Below are positions 1-10,869 of a stretch of 64,000 nucleotides of DNA, one piece after another. The notes beneath the pieces were generated by a model that worked only from the letters and a program-made list of their open reading frames with translations, ran no database searches and had not been told where the DNA came from. A program made the translations under genes and the position numbers. The DNA is taken from NCBI GenBank assembly GCA_905221605.1, contig CAJNDS010002763.1, positions 27,501 through 91,500 on the forward strand, given 5' to 3'. The stretch's first letter is position 1. Every line of letters begins with the position of its first letter. The DNA comes from Symbiodinium natans. Taxonomy: Eukaryota; Sar; Dinophyceae; Suessiales; Symbiodiniaceae.

Positions 1-180
1 CTTGTCCGACGAGCTCATGGTAGTCCAGTACCTTATGGGGTCCTCTGCATCTCGGCAGGCAATCACATTCTTCATTCGGCCACACGAATTTTGAACTCAC
101 AATCCCCACTTGCATGCAAGTCAGATCGAGTCTATGTCCCAAAACGAAGCATTGCCCTCTCTTTCATGACCAAGTCGTGC

Positions 181-257
181 CTAAACCCTAAACCCTAAAC
201 CCTAAACCCTAAACCCTAAAGCCTAAACCCTAAACCCTAAACCCTAAACCCTAAACC
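181..257 (-). repeat. CCCTAAA array
   Basis: About ten nearly perfect CCCTAAA units, forming the left flank of the coding-like island at 275-346. Confidence 0.95.
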
Positions 258-274
258 CCGAACCCCTTCTGACA

Positions 275-346
275 TCACTCTCCAATTGAGAAGCCCAGCG
301 GCTCCAGAGCATCATTGTTCAGCAGATCGCAACGCTGGAATCTGTC
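275..346 (-). CDS. Candidate last exon of a minus-strand gene
   Basis: On the minus strand, acceptor TTACCTTAG precedes DRFQRCDLLNNDALEPLGFS IGE and TGA. On the plus strand the same bases read AQRLQSIIVQQIATLESVLR followed by a GTAAG donor, so strand is ambiguous. The minus reading agrees with neighbouring islands. Confidence 0.35.
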   Translation of the reverse strand, partial: DRFQRCDLLNNDALEPLGFSIGE

Positions 347-780
347 CTAAGGTAAGCCTAAACGTACTTCGCCTTTAGTTGAACTTTAAACTTTTTGGGC
401 TGCCTTATTTAGTAGGAATATTAAAGTTTAACCTTTTTTCCCCTTGGTTATTGGAGAAGTCAGTAAAGTGCACCAAAAGCCACCGCTACGTATCCTCCAG
501 AAAAACTCGTAAGTGCCTACGGTTAAGGAACTGTAGCCCGTATGAAGGGTAGTTGTGGGGTCTCCATTCCTTCACGCGCTCAAGACTAAACCCTAGAAAA
601 TCCAGCACTTGATCAGTCCAGTCTGGGTAGTGATTGAGGTGGTGATTCAGAGTAATTCAGAGAGCCACTCGCAGTTTTTCCGGAAGGATAGCGCTGTTTA
701 GGGTTTCGGGTGTCAGGCCTCGTCAGGCCACTCGTAGAGTGCTGCGCGTGTGTTTCTCTGCCTGCATTGTGGAAGTTTAC

Positions 781-845
781 GGTTTAGGGTTTAGGGTTTA
801 GGGTTTGGGGTTTAGGGTTTGGGGTTTGGGGTTTGGGGTTTAGGA
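781..845 (+). repeat. TTTAGGG/TTTGGGG array
   Basis: Short G-strand array that drifts to TTTGGGG units. Confidence 0.92.
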
Positions 846-1547
846 TTTTGGGCTCAGGTCTCTGCCACGGTTGCGAACTGGAACACGCTTCTTGGGCTGC
901 TCACTCATGTCTTGCGTCCTGCACCACACCCTGCCACTATTCATTTGGTAGAGATGGTGCATTGTACTTTGGAGCTGCAGTCATCGTTTCAGTAAGCCAA
1001 CCCCCAGCCTTATTCCGTTCATTCTGCACGCTGAGCCATACACCCCAAACCCTAAACCCTAAACCCTAAACCCTAGATAGGCCAAAGAAATCCCTCATTC
1101 CTGGACAGCAAGTGCTTAAGTCAGGTTAAGATTTCGGCAGGGCTTTTTTGAGCTTCGGAGGTTAGTGTGGGCTTAGGACCCTTAAGATCATGAGCTTTCG
1201 GATTGTTTTTGAAGGTTGTTTTTTGGGTGGTGTGGGGGGTTTGGGGCTTACAGTAAACTCCCCAAGAGGGTTACTAAAGGGAATCCCGGCACTAATCGTC
1301 CTTAAACCATGTTCCAACTTTATGGAGTTTACTGTAGGTTTGTGGACCTGATGTTGCAGGATGAGGGGGTGAGAGAGTTGCAGGGTTATAGGCTGTTTTA
1401 TAGGGTTATGCGGTTTAGAGCTCAGGTGTCAGCCATACGTGCTCTGATAGAGCAGTTAAGACTTCCCTTTGGGGGGGGGGGGGGGGCGAGACCCTAAACC
1501 CTAACCCTAAACCCTAAACCGTAAACCCTACACCCTACACCCAAGCA

Positions 1548-1605
1548 CTTGGGGCGGCTCAGTTTCGATCTCTTGCTGCCCAGCACGCCCTTCAACTCTA
1601 TAGTC
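1548..1605 (-). CDS. Candidate exon, minus strand, unrecognised
   Basis: Reads LKGVLGSKRSKLSRPKCLG in an island between CCCTAAA and TTTAGGG blocks. It is basic and coding-like only. Confidence 0.3.
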
Positions 1606-1924
1606 TGAACCCTTGAAAGGGTTGAGGGCTAAGGGGCTTAGGGTTTAGGGTTTAGGGTTTAGGGTTTCGGGAATAGGGTTTAGGGTTTCGGGTTTAGGGT
1701 TGACCCCAAGGCTCTTGGGCCCTCAGCACTCCAGGCTTTGAGACCACAGAGCCCTTCCGAGGTACCAGTCCCTGTTTCGGAGGGTCCTTCCGTAAGAAAG
1801 AACCCTAAACCCTCAGCCTTCAAACACATCACAGCCCTGTCTGCCCTCAAAATCCACCGCACGTAGTCCCGCTGGTTCTCAGCAGGGAATGAAGGAATTA
1901 GGTATACTTTTTTTCACCCCACTA

Positions 1925-2036
1925 GCCTAAACCCTAAATTCCCTAACCCTAAATCCCCTAACCCTAAACCCTAAACCCTAAACCCTAAACCCTAAACCCT
2001 AAACCCTAAACCCTAAACCCTAAACCCTAAATCCCC
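1925..2036 (-). repeat. CCCTAAA array
   Basis: Left flank of the island at 2040-2110, whose right flank is the G-strand array at 2132. Confidence 0.95.
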
Positions 2037-2039
2037 TGA

Positions 2040-2095
2040 CCGGTTGTGAGACGAGGGCCAAGCCCCTTGAGTTCGACCTCCTGCCTTGGTTGCAG
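2040..2095 (-). CDS. Candidate exon, minus strand, unrecognised
   Basis: Minus frame reads QPRQEVELKGLGPRLTTG. The plus strand also offers RAKPLEFDLLPWLQ before a GTGGGT donor. Strand is unresolved. Confidence 0.35.
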
Positions 2096-2131
2096 GTGGG
2101 TGGGGGCCCTTCCAAGCCTCCCCAAGTAAAG

Positions 2132-2287
2132 GTTTGAGGGTTTAGGGTTTAGGGTTTAGGGTTCAGGGTTCAGGGTTTAGGGTTTAGGGTTTAGGGTTGG
2201 GGTTTAGGGTGTAGGGTGTAGGGTTTAGGGTTTAGGGTTTAGGGTTTAGGGTTTAGGGTTTGGGGTTTAGGGTTTAGGGTTTAGGTT
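2132..2287 (+). repeat. TTTAGGG array
   Basis: Right flank of the same island; minor variants TTCAGGG and TGTAGGG. Confidence 0.95.
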
Positions 2288-3218
2288 TTTTTCAGGCACT
2301 TGGGATGTTCAGGTGCAAGAACTTCTAGTTACTCGAATTCGGGTGACCCATACGTGTACATCTTGATTTCTCCACAAATTGGCTAGGCACTCTTCGGCGC
2401 TGGCACAGTCGGGTTTAAGTTTGGAGCTTTGGACTTCAAACTGTATATATTTCCTTCAACTAACCCTAAACCCTAAATCCTGAACGGGGTTCCGCTCCCT
2501 CTCTCCGCCCCCCCCCACCCCATCCCCCCCCCCCCCCTCCCGCGTCGGAAGTCAGACCCTTCAACCCTAAACCCTGAGCTTGTAATAACCCTGAACCCTA
2601 CATCCCTGGACACAGAACCCGACACAGCTGGAACCTTAATTTCATACCTTGGAACCCGAAAGCCGCATTTCGAAGTGATCGAGGTAGAAAGGGTGGATCC
2701 CTTCCCGAACCAGGATGGGCCATTATACCCTATAACCCCCGAAAAAGGCCCGTTACAGGGCTGACTATGGGGATGTAGAGGCCTAGTAGCCCGTCCTGGG
2801 AAGGAGAGCCTGCCAATCTGATGGTCTTTGCCCGAAGCCGTAAACCACCTCAGCGATTTGGGGGAACCCACAGCCTGGCCAGCAGTGTAAACTTCCGGAC
2901 ACCCAAAAATTCAAAACCCTAAACCCTGAACCCTAAACCCTAAACCCTAAACCCTAAACATGGTCCTCCTCATGAGTGGAGGGGTCACTTCCACAGGTGA
3001 AGGTTTACCAGGATAGGCTCATAAAGGGCCTTTTTTTAAGGAGGTTATGGGCTTTTTGGGGTTTAGGGTTTAGGGTTTAGGGTTTAGGATTTAGGGTTTA
3101 GGGTTTTGGCCCATCCCGGTAGGGTGTCGTGACAAGCAAGAACGACAAGACAAGGACCCGAGACCTCCCGGGCCCCCGCCTGTAAGACCGCGAAGAGGCA
3201 CCTTTTCACAGAACCCTA

Positions 3219-3371
3219 CTTGGAGGTTCATGCTACTTATTAACCAATTAGAACTGTACTTGTAACCCACTTATAAGCCCCTTTAAGTGCCCTAACATGG
3301 TTATAGGTATGTACAGTTTTTGAGTACAGTTATAATTTTTAATTGGTTAGTAAGTACCATGAACCTCCAAG
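3219..3371. mobile_element. Palindromic MITE-like element, family A (full copy)
   Basis: CTTGGAGGTTCATG...TAACCAATTA at the left is matched by TAATTGGTTA...CATGAACCTCCAAG at the right. Arms are about 35 bases. No coding capacity. Confidence 0.8.
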
Positions 3372-3621
3372 TAAGGGTCCATGTACCTAAGTAGGGATTA
3401 CTTGGGCCTTAAAGTACCTCCTATACAGGGACTTTGGGGCCCAAGTATTCCCCATTTAGGTGCATGGACCCTTTGAGGAACTGCAAGCCTTCGCAGCTAT
3501 GAGCTTCTCAGGATCATGGGTGATCGGTTTTACACCGATTCAAAAACCTCCAGCAAAAGGGCTGACTTAGGGTTTAGGGTTTAGAGTTTAGAGTTTAGGG
3601 TTTAGGGTTTAGGTCTCTGCG

Positions 3622-3785
3622 CCTCCCTTCTTGCCAAATCTCCAAGAATGTCTAGCACCAGGTGGCCACTCTCCACATCAAACTCAAAATACATGTCGCC
3701 CTCCTCGCCCATTTGTTCTTGGCTGTCATCCCTGTCGATGTCATCAGAATCATCGATGGCCTGAGCGAAGGTGTCGGGGTCATCA
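3622..3785 (-). CDS. Candidate exon, minus strand, acidic unrecognised segment
   Basis: The minus frame is open for about 55 codons and strongly acidic: DDSDDIDRDDSQEQMGEEGD then MYFEFDVESGHLVLDILGDL. Codon-like structure and aspartate/glutamate runs make it a better reading than the plus frame. No family recognised. Confidence 0.5.
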
Positions 3786-3901
3786 GGTTCAGTATGTTCT
3801 CAAGGTCATCCCGGTTTAGGGTTTAGGGTAGAGGGTTTAGATTTAGGGTTTAGGGTTTCGGGTTTCGGGTTTCGGGTTTAGGGTTTAGGGTTTAGGGTTG
3901 G

Positions 3902-3988
3902 GCAAGTCAAGTTGACGAACTAGGGCGAAGGTGTTCCTCAGCGTTGAGGTGACATCGACCCCCCAAAAGATGTCCACCAGTTGTTGCC
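3902..3988 (-). CDS. Candidate exon, minus strand, unrecognised
   Basis: Acceptor GTGCTGAG on the minus strand, then QQLVDIFWGVDVTSTLRNTF ALVRQLDLP. One of the most protein-like islands of this region. Confidence 0.5.
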
Positions 3989-4575
3989 CTCAGCACCAAT
4001 GATTTTCCAGTTCCCCGCCAACGCCCCCCTTTTGATACTGGATTTGGTACCAGCCTTAGCGACGCGGAAATAAAACACACATCGGTGAATATAGGGTTGA
4101 TGAAGCAGTCAGTCGCATGGGGATTATAAGGCCTAAAAGCCCTAAACCCTAAATCCTAAACCTTAACCCTAAACCCTAAACCCTAAACCCGCGCGAGGGC
4201 ACCGAGTGGGCTCTCCGCTTCTCGACCGATCCGTCACGACAGCGTGGGGCGAAGGCCACAGGGTTTGATTTAGGGTTTGGGGTTTGGGGTTTAGGGTTTA
4301 GGGTTTCATTTAGGGTTTGGGGTTTGGGTGTTCGGGTTTAGGGTTCAGGGGTTAGCGGTTTGGGGTTTACGGTTCAGGTTTCATCTTGGTTGATAGGGTT
4401 TATGTAGGGTCTATTTAGGTGGCTTAGGGCTTGTTTGGGTCTCTTCGGATTTCTGTTGTAGGCTTTTACTTGGCTGATGGGAGTTGGGCGTTAGGGTCTT
4501 AGGTCAGGGAGGAAACGGGCTAGTTTAGGGTGGTGCTACTGCCGGTGCTGGTGCTGGTGGTGACGTGGTTGATGT

Positions 4576-4692
4576 GGTCAAACCCTCAAGCCCTCAAGCC
4601 CTCAAACCCTCAAACCCTCGAACCCTCAAACCCTCAAACCCCAAACCCTAAACCCTAAACCCTAAACCCTAAACCCTCAACCCTAAACCCCC
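4576..4692 (-). repeat. CCCTCAA/CCCTAAA mixed array
   Basis: Begins as CCCTCAA units and turns into CCCTAAA next to the coding-like island at 4707. Confidence 0.9.
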
Positions 4693-4706
4693 AACCCGCC
4701 TAAATC

Positions 4707-4791
4707 CTTTTCTCGTCCAGGTCTCCAAGCCGTTCAAGCTTGGCCCTGGCGAAGTGGTGGTGGTGAGCCAGTGCCTTGTGCTTGAGGATGC
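4707..4791 (-). CDS. Candidate exon, minus strand, unrecognised
   Basis: Reads CILKHKALAHHHHFARAKLE then RLGDLDEKR, a helical, charged segment. The plus frame (VSKPFKLGPGEVVVVSQCLV) is also open and starts after GTCCAG, so strand remains open. Confidence 0.42.
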
Positions 4792-5479
4792 AGTTTCGGC
4801 TTTAGGGTTAGGTAGGGTTTAGGTTTTAGGTTTCAGGGTTTATGGTTTAGGGGTTTTAGGGTTGGACATTTTGTGTTCAGGGTTAAGGTTAGGGTTTCTT
4901 GGCCGCAGAAACCAAGGGCGTGTTACAGGAAAAACCCTAAACCCTAAACCTTAAACCCTAAACCCTAAACCCTAAACCCTAAACCCTAAACCCTAAACCC
5001 CAAACCCCAAACCTTAATTTGGGATTGTTGAGAAACCTGAGGTTTCTCAAAGGGCGACCCAGCACGATGATCTGCCACCCCCTTTCAGGTCCCCCACCAC
5101 ACTTCAAACTACAAAGCTCCAAACCCCTCAGCGTTTGTTGTCGGGGGGAGGGGGGGGGTTTAGGGTTTAGGGTTTAGGGTTTTGGGTTTTGGGTTTAGGG
5201 TTTAGGGTTTAGGGTTTAGGGTTCAGGGTTTAGGGTGCATTCGTCGTGGGCAACAGGAATTAGGCATGGCCGCCGAGCTGGGCCCGAAAAACCCCTTGGG
5301 TTCAGATTTGCCTTGTCAACCCGATTAAACCCTCACAAAACCCCTATAAACCCTATAATCACTCGACAAACCCTAATGAAAGACACTGAAACCCTAAACC
5401 CTAACCCCGAAACCCTAAACCCTAAACCCTGAGCCCTGAGCCCTGAACCCTAAACCCTAAACCCTGAAGCCCAGGTCAC

Positions 5480-5541
5480 CCTTTTCCGAGGTGGCATCTT
5501 GGCTGCAACTTCGCGGTGCAGGGGTTCGTGTGGTTTGGCTT
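5480..5541 (-). CDS. Candidate exon, minus strand, unrecognised
   Basis: Reads KPHEPLHREVAAKMPPRKR to a GTGACC donor (minus strand, complementary to 5474-5479). Confidence 0.42.
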
Positions 5542-6167
5542 ATAGGGCATGTAGGCTCAGGGTTAAGGGTTTAAGGTTTAGGGTCCCTAAACCCTAAACC
5601 CTGAACCCTGAACCCTAAACCCGAAACCCTTAACTCTAAACCCTAAACCCTAACCCCTAAACCCTAAACCGGCAAGGTTTCGGGCTTAGTGCTGGGGACT
5701 CGGGACGTGCTTTTCTGGGGCAGGGGCGGAAACTGTGCGCCACAACGTACTCTGCACTGATCGTACAAGGTTCCCATGTAACCCACCATCCTGATAAACC
5801 CTAAACCCCAAACCCCAAACCCCAAACTCTAAACCCTAAACCCTAAACCCTAAGCAAAAACTCAACTCGCCTAAACCCCAGACCCTGACCCCTCCCAGCT
5901 CAGAGCAAAAATTCCAGATTTCCAGATGCTCGAACTTTCGCATGCTTTGGCAATCCAAAACTTCCCCAGCAAACAGTCGGAAGCTTCGGCAAGCACAAAA
6001 CACACGTGGGTTTGGAGTTTAGCGTAACGCACTTGGGATTCAACCCAAAACCCTAAACCCTAAACCCTCAACCCTCAACCCTAAACCCTAAACCCGGGGG
6101 GAAGGGGGGGGAATTGTGAAGGGTTTGCGGCTTACGGTTGGCAGGCCTGTGGCCACTTGACCTACTA

Positions 6168-6254
6168 AGGGTTTAGGGTTTAGGGTTTAGGGTTTAGGGT
6201 TTAGGGTTTAGGGTTTAGGGTTTAGGGTTTAGGGTTTAGGGTTTAGGGTTTAGG
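6168..6254 (+). repeat. TTTAGGG array
   Basis: Twelve pure units directly abutting a MITE-like element. Confidence 0.95.
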
Positions 6255-6255
6255 G

Positions 6256-6360
6256 GTACTTATAACCCACTTATAAGCCCCTTAAGTGCCCTAATATGGT
6301 TATAAGTACAGTGATAAGCACAGTTATCATTTTGTTAATCAGTACCATGAACCTCCAAGT
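6256..6360. mobile_element. Family A element, truncated copy
   Basis: Shares ACTTATAACCCACTTATAAG, CCCTAA-ATGGTTATA and the right end ACCATGAACCTCCAAGT with the copy at 3219, but lacks the left arm. TTTAGGG repeats replace it. Confidence 0.78.
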
Positions 6361-6458
6361 AAAACCACCCTAAACCCTAAACCCTAAATCCCAAACCCCA
6401 AACTAAACCCTAAACCCTAAACCCTAAACCCTAAACCCTAAGACCTAAACCGCATCAC

Positions 6459-6510
6459 CCAGATGAGGTTTGAAGCTGCAGCCATGGGCCGCGCGGCTGA
6501 AGGCCTGGTC
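6459..6510 (-). CDS. Candidate exon, minus strand, unrecognised
   Basis: Between a minus-strand CTAG acceptor and a GTGATG donor: DQAFSRAAHGCSFKPHL. CCCTAAA repeats lie on the left and TTTAGGG repeats on the right. Confidence 0.4.
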
Positions 6511-6512
6511 CT

Positions 6513-6614
6513 AGGGTTTAGGGTTTAGGGTTTAGGGTTTAGGGTTTAGGGTTTAGGGTTTAGGGTTTAGGGTTTAGGGTTTAGGGTTTAGGGTTTAGGG
6601 TTTAGGGTTTAGAG
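6513..6614 (+). repeat. TTTAGGG array
   Basis: Fourteen pure units; right flank of the island at 6459-6510. Confidence 0.95.
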
Positions 6615-6954
6615 TAAATGTACCCTGTGCTTCTAGAGTTCATATGAAGGTATATGAGCCATGAACCCTTGTAGGGCTCATTTAGGCCCCAAAAATCCTG
6701 GAAATTCGGGTCAGCGTTTGGGGTTGCGGATTTCGGTGTTTCGCTCACGGTCTAGGGGCAGGATGCTTGGAGCCCAGGGCTCCTGTCTCTGTGCACTGCG
6801 AATTCTTGGATTAGAGTTCCTCTCGGGTTTAGGGTTTAGGGTTTAGGGTTTAGGGTTTAGGGTTAAAAAGTTTAGGGTGTAGGGCCTTAGGGTTTAGGGT
6901 TTAGGGTTTAGGCGCAAGGAAGAGAGAACCCTAAACCCTAAAACCATCAACGCC

Positions 6955-7008
6955 CGCAAATCGTGCGCAGGCCGCTGGCTTTGTACCAGAGCAGAGGGAC
7001 ATCCCAAT
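6955..7008 (-). CDS. Candidate exon, minus strand, unrecognised
   Basis: Reads WDVPLLWYKASGLRTICG. Short and coding-like only. Confidence 0.35.
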
Positions 7009-7533
7009 CCCTATAACCCCTACAAAGCCTAAGCCCTAAACCCTAAACCCTAAACCCTAAACCCTAAACCTTATAAGCCGTAAACCCTGCACCCTAAACC
7101 CTAAACCCTACTCCTTATAAGCCCTAAACCCCGAACCCCCCCATTCAGGAAGGGTTTTTCCGTTTTGTGGCTGTTTTGGGGTCACCAAAAGCCTAAAACC
7201 TTGAAACTACCTTGGGATGTTTGATTGATTCCTTCATCCGGTTTAGGGTTTAGGGTTTGGGGTCTAGGGTTTAGGGTTTAGGGTTTAGGGCTTAGGGCTT
7301 AGGGCTTAGCGTTTAGGGGTTGAAGAGCAAGGTATTTAGGACTTTCGGCTGCAGGGGCCCCAAGCCTTGACCCAGAAAGGCGCCTAGTATAGGGGTCGAC
7401 ACAGCTACTAATAATATTCCGCTTCTGGCTCCTCTATAATTATACGAGAATAACCGCCCGGAACCCTGTTAAAAAAAGGGACCCTATACTTCCGCCACTG
7501 GCCAGGCAGAGCTGGGCACGAGACTGTGGCGTG

Positions 7534-7634
7534 GTTTAGGGTTTAGGGTTTAGGGTTTAGGGTTTAGGGTTTAGGGTTTAGGGTTTAGGGTTTAGGGTTT
7601 AGGGTTTAGGATTTAGGGTTTAAGGTTTAGGGTT
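7534..7634 (+). repeat. TTTAGGG array
   Basis: About fourteen units with decay toward the right. Confidence 0.95.
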
Positions 7635-7699
7635 TCGGGTGATCCTTTGAGGCCAATGTGCCGGCGGCACATGGGGGCTGTTCTGAATAAATGTAATAG

Positions 7700-7800
7700 A
7701 GGGACCTGAATAGTTAGAGTTTTGATTTTTTTTTGGAGGGGGGGGGGGGTTATTATAGTATAGTGATAAAGGGACCACAAGTGAATTCTATTCGGTATTC
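7700..7800. mobile_element. Dispersed repeat, family J
   Basis: GGGTTATTATAGTATAGTGA, TAAAGGGACCACAAG and TATTCTTCG. Related copies at 8808-8950 and about 13078-13210; each has a G or C run next to the AT-rich part. Confidence 0.65.
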
Positions 7801-7950
7801 TTCGTTGTGTTGAGTTCTCTGTTGGAGGTTCCGGCTAGAAGGAATCGAGCAATGCAGGGACACTTTGCTCTAGAACAGCCCTCACAGGACAGCGGGGCGA
7901 TGCGGTAATGTGCTCACTGGGAATCGTGCTCCGCGTCGGCAGCGCGTGTT

Positions 7951-8002
7951 ACCATGACAGGGTGCGCAAGGGCGCTCAAACTCCATCCGATCCTCATGCC
8001 GG
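7951..8002 (-). CDS. Candidate exon, minus strand, CxxC segment
   Basis: Reads EDRMEFERPCAPCHG to a GTAACA donor. The CxxCH pattern is noted, but a single CxxC is not evidence of a haem or zinc site here. Confidence 0.42.
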
Positions 8003-8133
8003 AAGACCCTAAGACCTGAATCCAAAAGACCCTAAGGCCTAAACCCTAAACCCTAAACCCTAAACCCTAAACCCTAAATCCTAAACCCTAAAAGTTAGTC
8101 CTAAAGCCGAGGACACCCCCTTTATTCCAAACC

Positions 8134-8209
8134 CGCAACCGAGAAGTTGCAAAACCCTTCAAGCGGTGCTCAACCGCAGAACCTCCGTGCGCCTCCAGTT
8201 CCATCAGTT
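8134..8209 (-). CDS. Candidate exon, minus strand, unrecognised
   Basis: Acceptor GTGCTTAG, then ELMELEAHGGSAVEHRLKGF ATSRL, a good protein-like frame. Confidence 0.48.
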
Positions 8210-8286
8210 CTAAGCACAAGGCTCCATATTGGAATGAGAAACCCCAGAAGGGTTTCGGATTTAGGGTTGAGGGTTTAGGGCTAGAC

Positions 8287-8329
8287 TGCTTGGTTCTTGC
8301 TCTGCAGACGGGGCCGAGCTGCTCTCACT
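8287..8329 (-). CDS. Candidate exon, minus strand, serine-rich
   Basis: Acceptor CACTGAG, then ESESSSAPSAEQEPS, a low-complexity linker-like segment. Confidence 0.33.
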
Positions 8330-8456
8330 CTCAGTGCGGTGAGTGCAGCACATTGGGGCTGAGCCAAATTGTGGGCACCCCTTTGTGGGGGTCTCTGTTC
8401 TTACGGTTTAGGGTTTAGGGTTCAGGGTAGTTTGAAGGGCTAATGGTTTGGATCAG

Positions 8457-8522
8457 CCTCTCCACATACAAGTTGGGCCCTGGGCATCTGGGCAGATACT
8501 TCCGTTTGCCAAGGGCCAAGCT
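8457..8522 (-). CDS. Candidate exon, minus strand, unrecognised
   Basis: Reads LALGKRKYLPRCPGPNLYVE R. Basic and coding-like. Confidence 0.4.
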
Positions 8523-8586
8523 TTTAAGCAGGAGGTTGCTTCTGCGGTTCGGGCTTAGGGAAGTCTACAACAAGAGCCCCTATGAG

Positions 8587-8742
8587 TCCCCCTAAACCCT
8601 ACAACCTAAACCCTAAACCCTAAACCCCAAACCCTAAACCCCAAGCCCCAAACCCCAAAGCCTGAACCCTAAACCCTCAACCCGAAATCCTAAACCCTAA
8701 ACCCTAAACCCTAAACCCTAAACCCTAAACCCTAAACCTGAA
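8587..8742 (-). repeat. CCCTAAA array with variants
   Basis: Contains CCCCAAA, CCCCAAG and CCCTCAA units on the left and pure CCCTAAA on the right. Confidence 0.93.
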
Positions 8743-8807
8743 GCCAAGATCAAAAGCCCCCATGGCCAAACTCAAACCATGGTCCCTTCGTGTGGTCCTC
8801 CACCCTC

Positions 8808-8950
8808 ATTTACTAGAGGGGCCTGAAAACTAGAATAGGGTTTTGGGGTTATCATAGTATAATTACAAAGGGACCATAAGGGAAACTTGCTAGTAATTCT
8901 TGCGACCCCTATAGTATAGGACTCCGAAGTATGGCCCACTGGTATGTCCA
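8808..8950. mobile_element. Dispersed repeat, family J
   Basis: GGGGTTATCATAGTATAATT ACAAAGGGACCATAAGG, with GGTCCCTTCGTGTGG just upstream in inverted orientation. Confidence 0.62.
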
Positions 8951-9415
8951 TCATATATAAGGGTTAGGACGAGGAACCCAAATTAAGGGCCCGAAACTTG
9001 CACCCTTAAACAAATTCCCTGGGGCCTTCTTTTGAATTTGGAGCTCGAAGGCGAGAGGGTTTGGGGTTCATAAGGCCTGCCAAGTACTTTCTAGCTAACG
9101 AACGTCGACGCATTCTTGGTGCGCGACGCTGTTGTGCCATCGTTCCTCCAGCACGCAGCAAAATGGCCTGCCCATCCGCCTCTGCCCCCTCACTGCCTCA
9201 CCCCCCCCGCCCCCCCCAACACAAGCAAAGGCACCAGATTCTCCAGGCGCCGCAACACTTAAGCTGAAGTCAAAGAACTCCAACCAAGCACCCCAAACCC
9301 GAAGACCCTAAACCCTAAACCCTGAACACACTCAACCCTCCCTGAATTCCCAACATTCCGGGGATCAAAGGTTCAGAGGTTCAGGGCAAGGGCTGACGGA
9401 GGCTTAAGGGCGTTA

Positions 9416-9512
9416 GGTTTAGGGTTTAGGGTTTAGGGTTTAGGGTTTAGGGTTCAGGGTTCAGGGTTTAGGGTTTAGGGTTTAGGGTTTAGGGTTTAGG
9501 GTTTGTAGGGTT
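9416..9512 (+). repeat. TTTAGGG array
   Basis: Thirteen units with two TTCAGGG. Confidence 0.95.
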
Positions 9513-9547
9513 TTGGAAGGGGCTGCTTAGTTCCTGTGCTGGATGGA

Positions 9548-9668
9548 CCTTAATCTAGGACCCAGAGTCACCCCTTATTCCCTTTTTGTTAGGGTTTAGG
9601 TTCCCTTTGAGAAGCCCCCCTTTTAACCAAAAAGGGCACCCTTTTATTCCGAAGATACTCTTGGGTCA
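9548..9668. mobile_element. Dispersed repeat, family D
   Basis: Consensus words: CTAGGACC(C)AGAGTAGGCCC, TAGGGTTTAGGTTCCCTT, AACC-AAAAGGG(T/C)ACCCT, TTATTCC-AGGTTACTC-TGGGTC. This is the most abundant non-telomeric family, with at least nine copies in the window. Confidence 0.75.
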
Positions 9669-10096
9669 CCCTAAACCCTATAAACCCTATAAACCCTATA
9701 AACCCTATAAACCCTATAAACCCTATAAACCCTATAAACCCTATAAACCCAAAAAAAACCCTATAAACCCTGTAAACCCTATAAACCCTCAACCCTAAAC
9801 CCTAAACCCTACACCCAAAACCCTACACGCTAAACCCTAAACCCGAAACCCTAAACCCTAAACCCTAAACCCCAAACCCTAAACCCTAAACCCTAAAACC
9901 TAAGCCCTAAGCCCTAAGCCCTAAACCCTAGACCCTAAAACCTAAGCCCTCAGCCCTAAACCCTAAACCCTACACGCTAAACCCTAAACCCTACACGCTA
10001 AACCCTAAACCCTAAACCCTAAACCCTAAACCCTAAACCCCAAACCCTAAGCCCTAAACCCTAAACCCTAGACCCTAAGCCCTAAACCCCAACCTC
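9669..10096 (-). repeat. CCCTATAAA array followed by CCCTAAA variants
   Basis: Eight CCCTATAAA 9-mers, then over 250 bases of CCCTAAA with CCCTAAG, CCCTAGA and ACACGCTAA-containing units. It gives long artificial open frames of YKP or VYR repeats. Confidence 0.95.
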
Positions 10097-10140
10097 GTGT
10101 GGACGCTGAGGTCGGCCCCGTGAACCCGCGAGGGTGCCGG
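10094..10140 (-). CDS. Candidate exon, minus strand, good splice sites
   Basis: The minus-strand acceptor is a pyrimidine-rich TTGTCTACAG and the donor is GTTGGG. The frame reads PAPSRVHGADLSVHTR. The splice sites are the best of the minus-strand set and so are the main support for strand. Confidence 0.45.
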
Positions 10141-10869
10141 CTGTAGACAAGGGAGAACAAAGAGGATGTGCTGCCGTTGGAGGGTTTAGGGTTTAGGGTT
10201 TAGGGTTTAGGGTTTAGGGTTTAGGGTTTAAGTTTTTGGGTATTGGTTGGGAGGCTTTCCCCTCTTCTAACAGTCCTTAATCGAGATTATTGTACGCCTT
10301 GTTTTTATGGCTTTTGCGGACTGTGTTGTACAATGGGGAACATCCCCAGGTTTTGGGGTCGGGATAGGATTGAGGTTTGGGGTTTAGTGGTAGGATTGAG
10401 GCTTCATGGTTCAGGGTTGATTTTGACTGCTTGCTTTGCTGACAGGTTTGTGTATAGGCCCTGTACACCAGGGGTGGGGTGGGGGGGTGGGGCAGAAGTA
10501 GCCTTAACTGTTTAAGTATGAGTTCACTTGAGGGTTTCTCTAGTCCCCTCATAGGAACTACGTCTTGTATCTTCGCTTGCATGTAAAACCCACGGGAACT
10601 TTCAAGATACTGATGTTTACGAATTACAAAAACTCCTCGTTAAACCTGAGCCCTGGGTTGGGGTCTGTAGGGTCTAGGATTTTGGGTTGCAGGGTCGTCA
10701 TGTGTGATGGGTGGGGGGGGGGGGGCTACTGAGAGCGAACGGTTTTTGGGGTTTGCTTTTGTTGGGGTTTGTTGTGTTTTGGGGGGGTTTGTTGCGGTTT
10801 TGGGGTTTTGGGCTTTTTTGGGGTTTTGGGGCTTTTTGGGGTTTTGGGGTATGGGTTTTGGCCAGCCTA

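Noticed and set aside
9586-9798. YKPYKP and VYRVYRV repeat proteins on the two strands
   Set aside because: Both are read-through of the CCCTATAAA 9-mer array.
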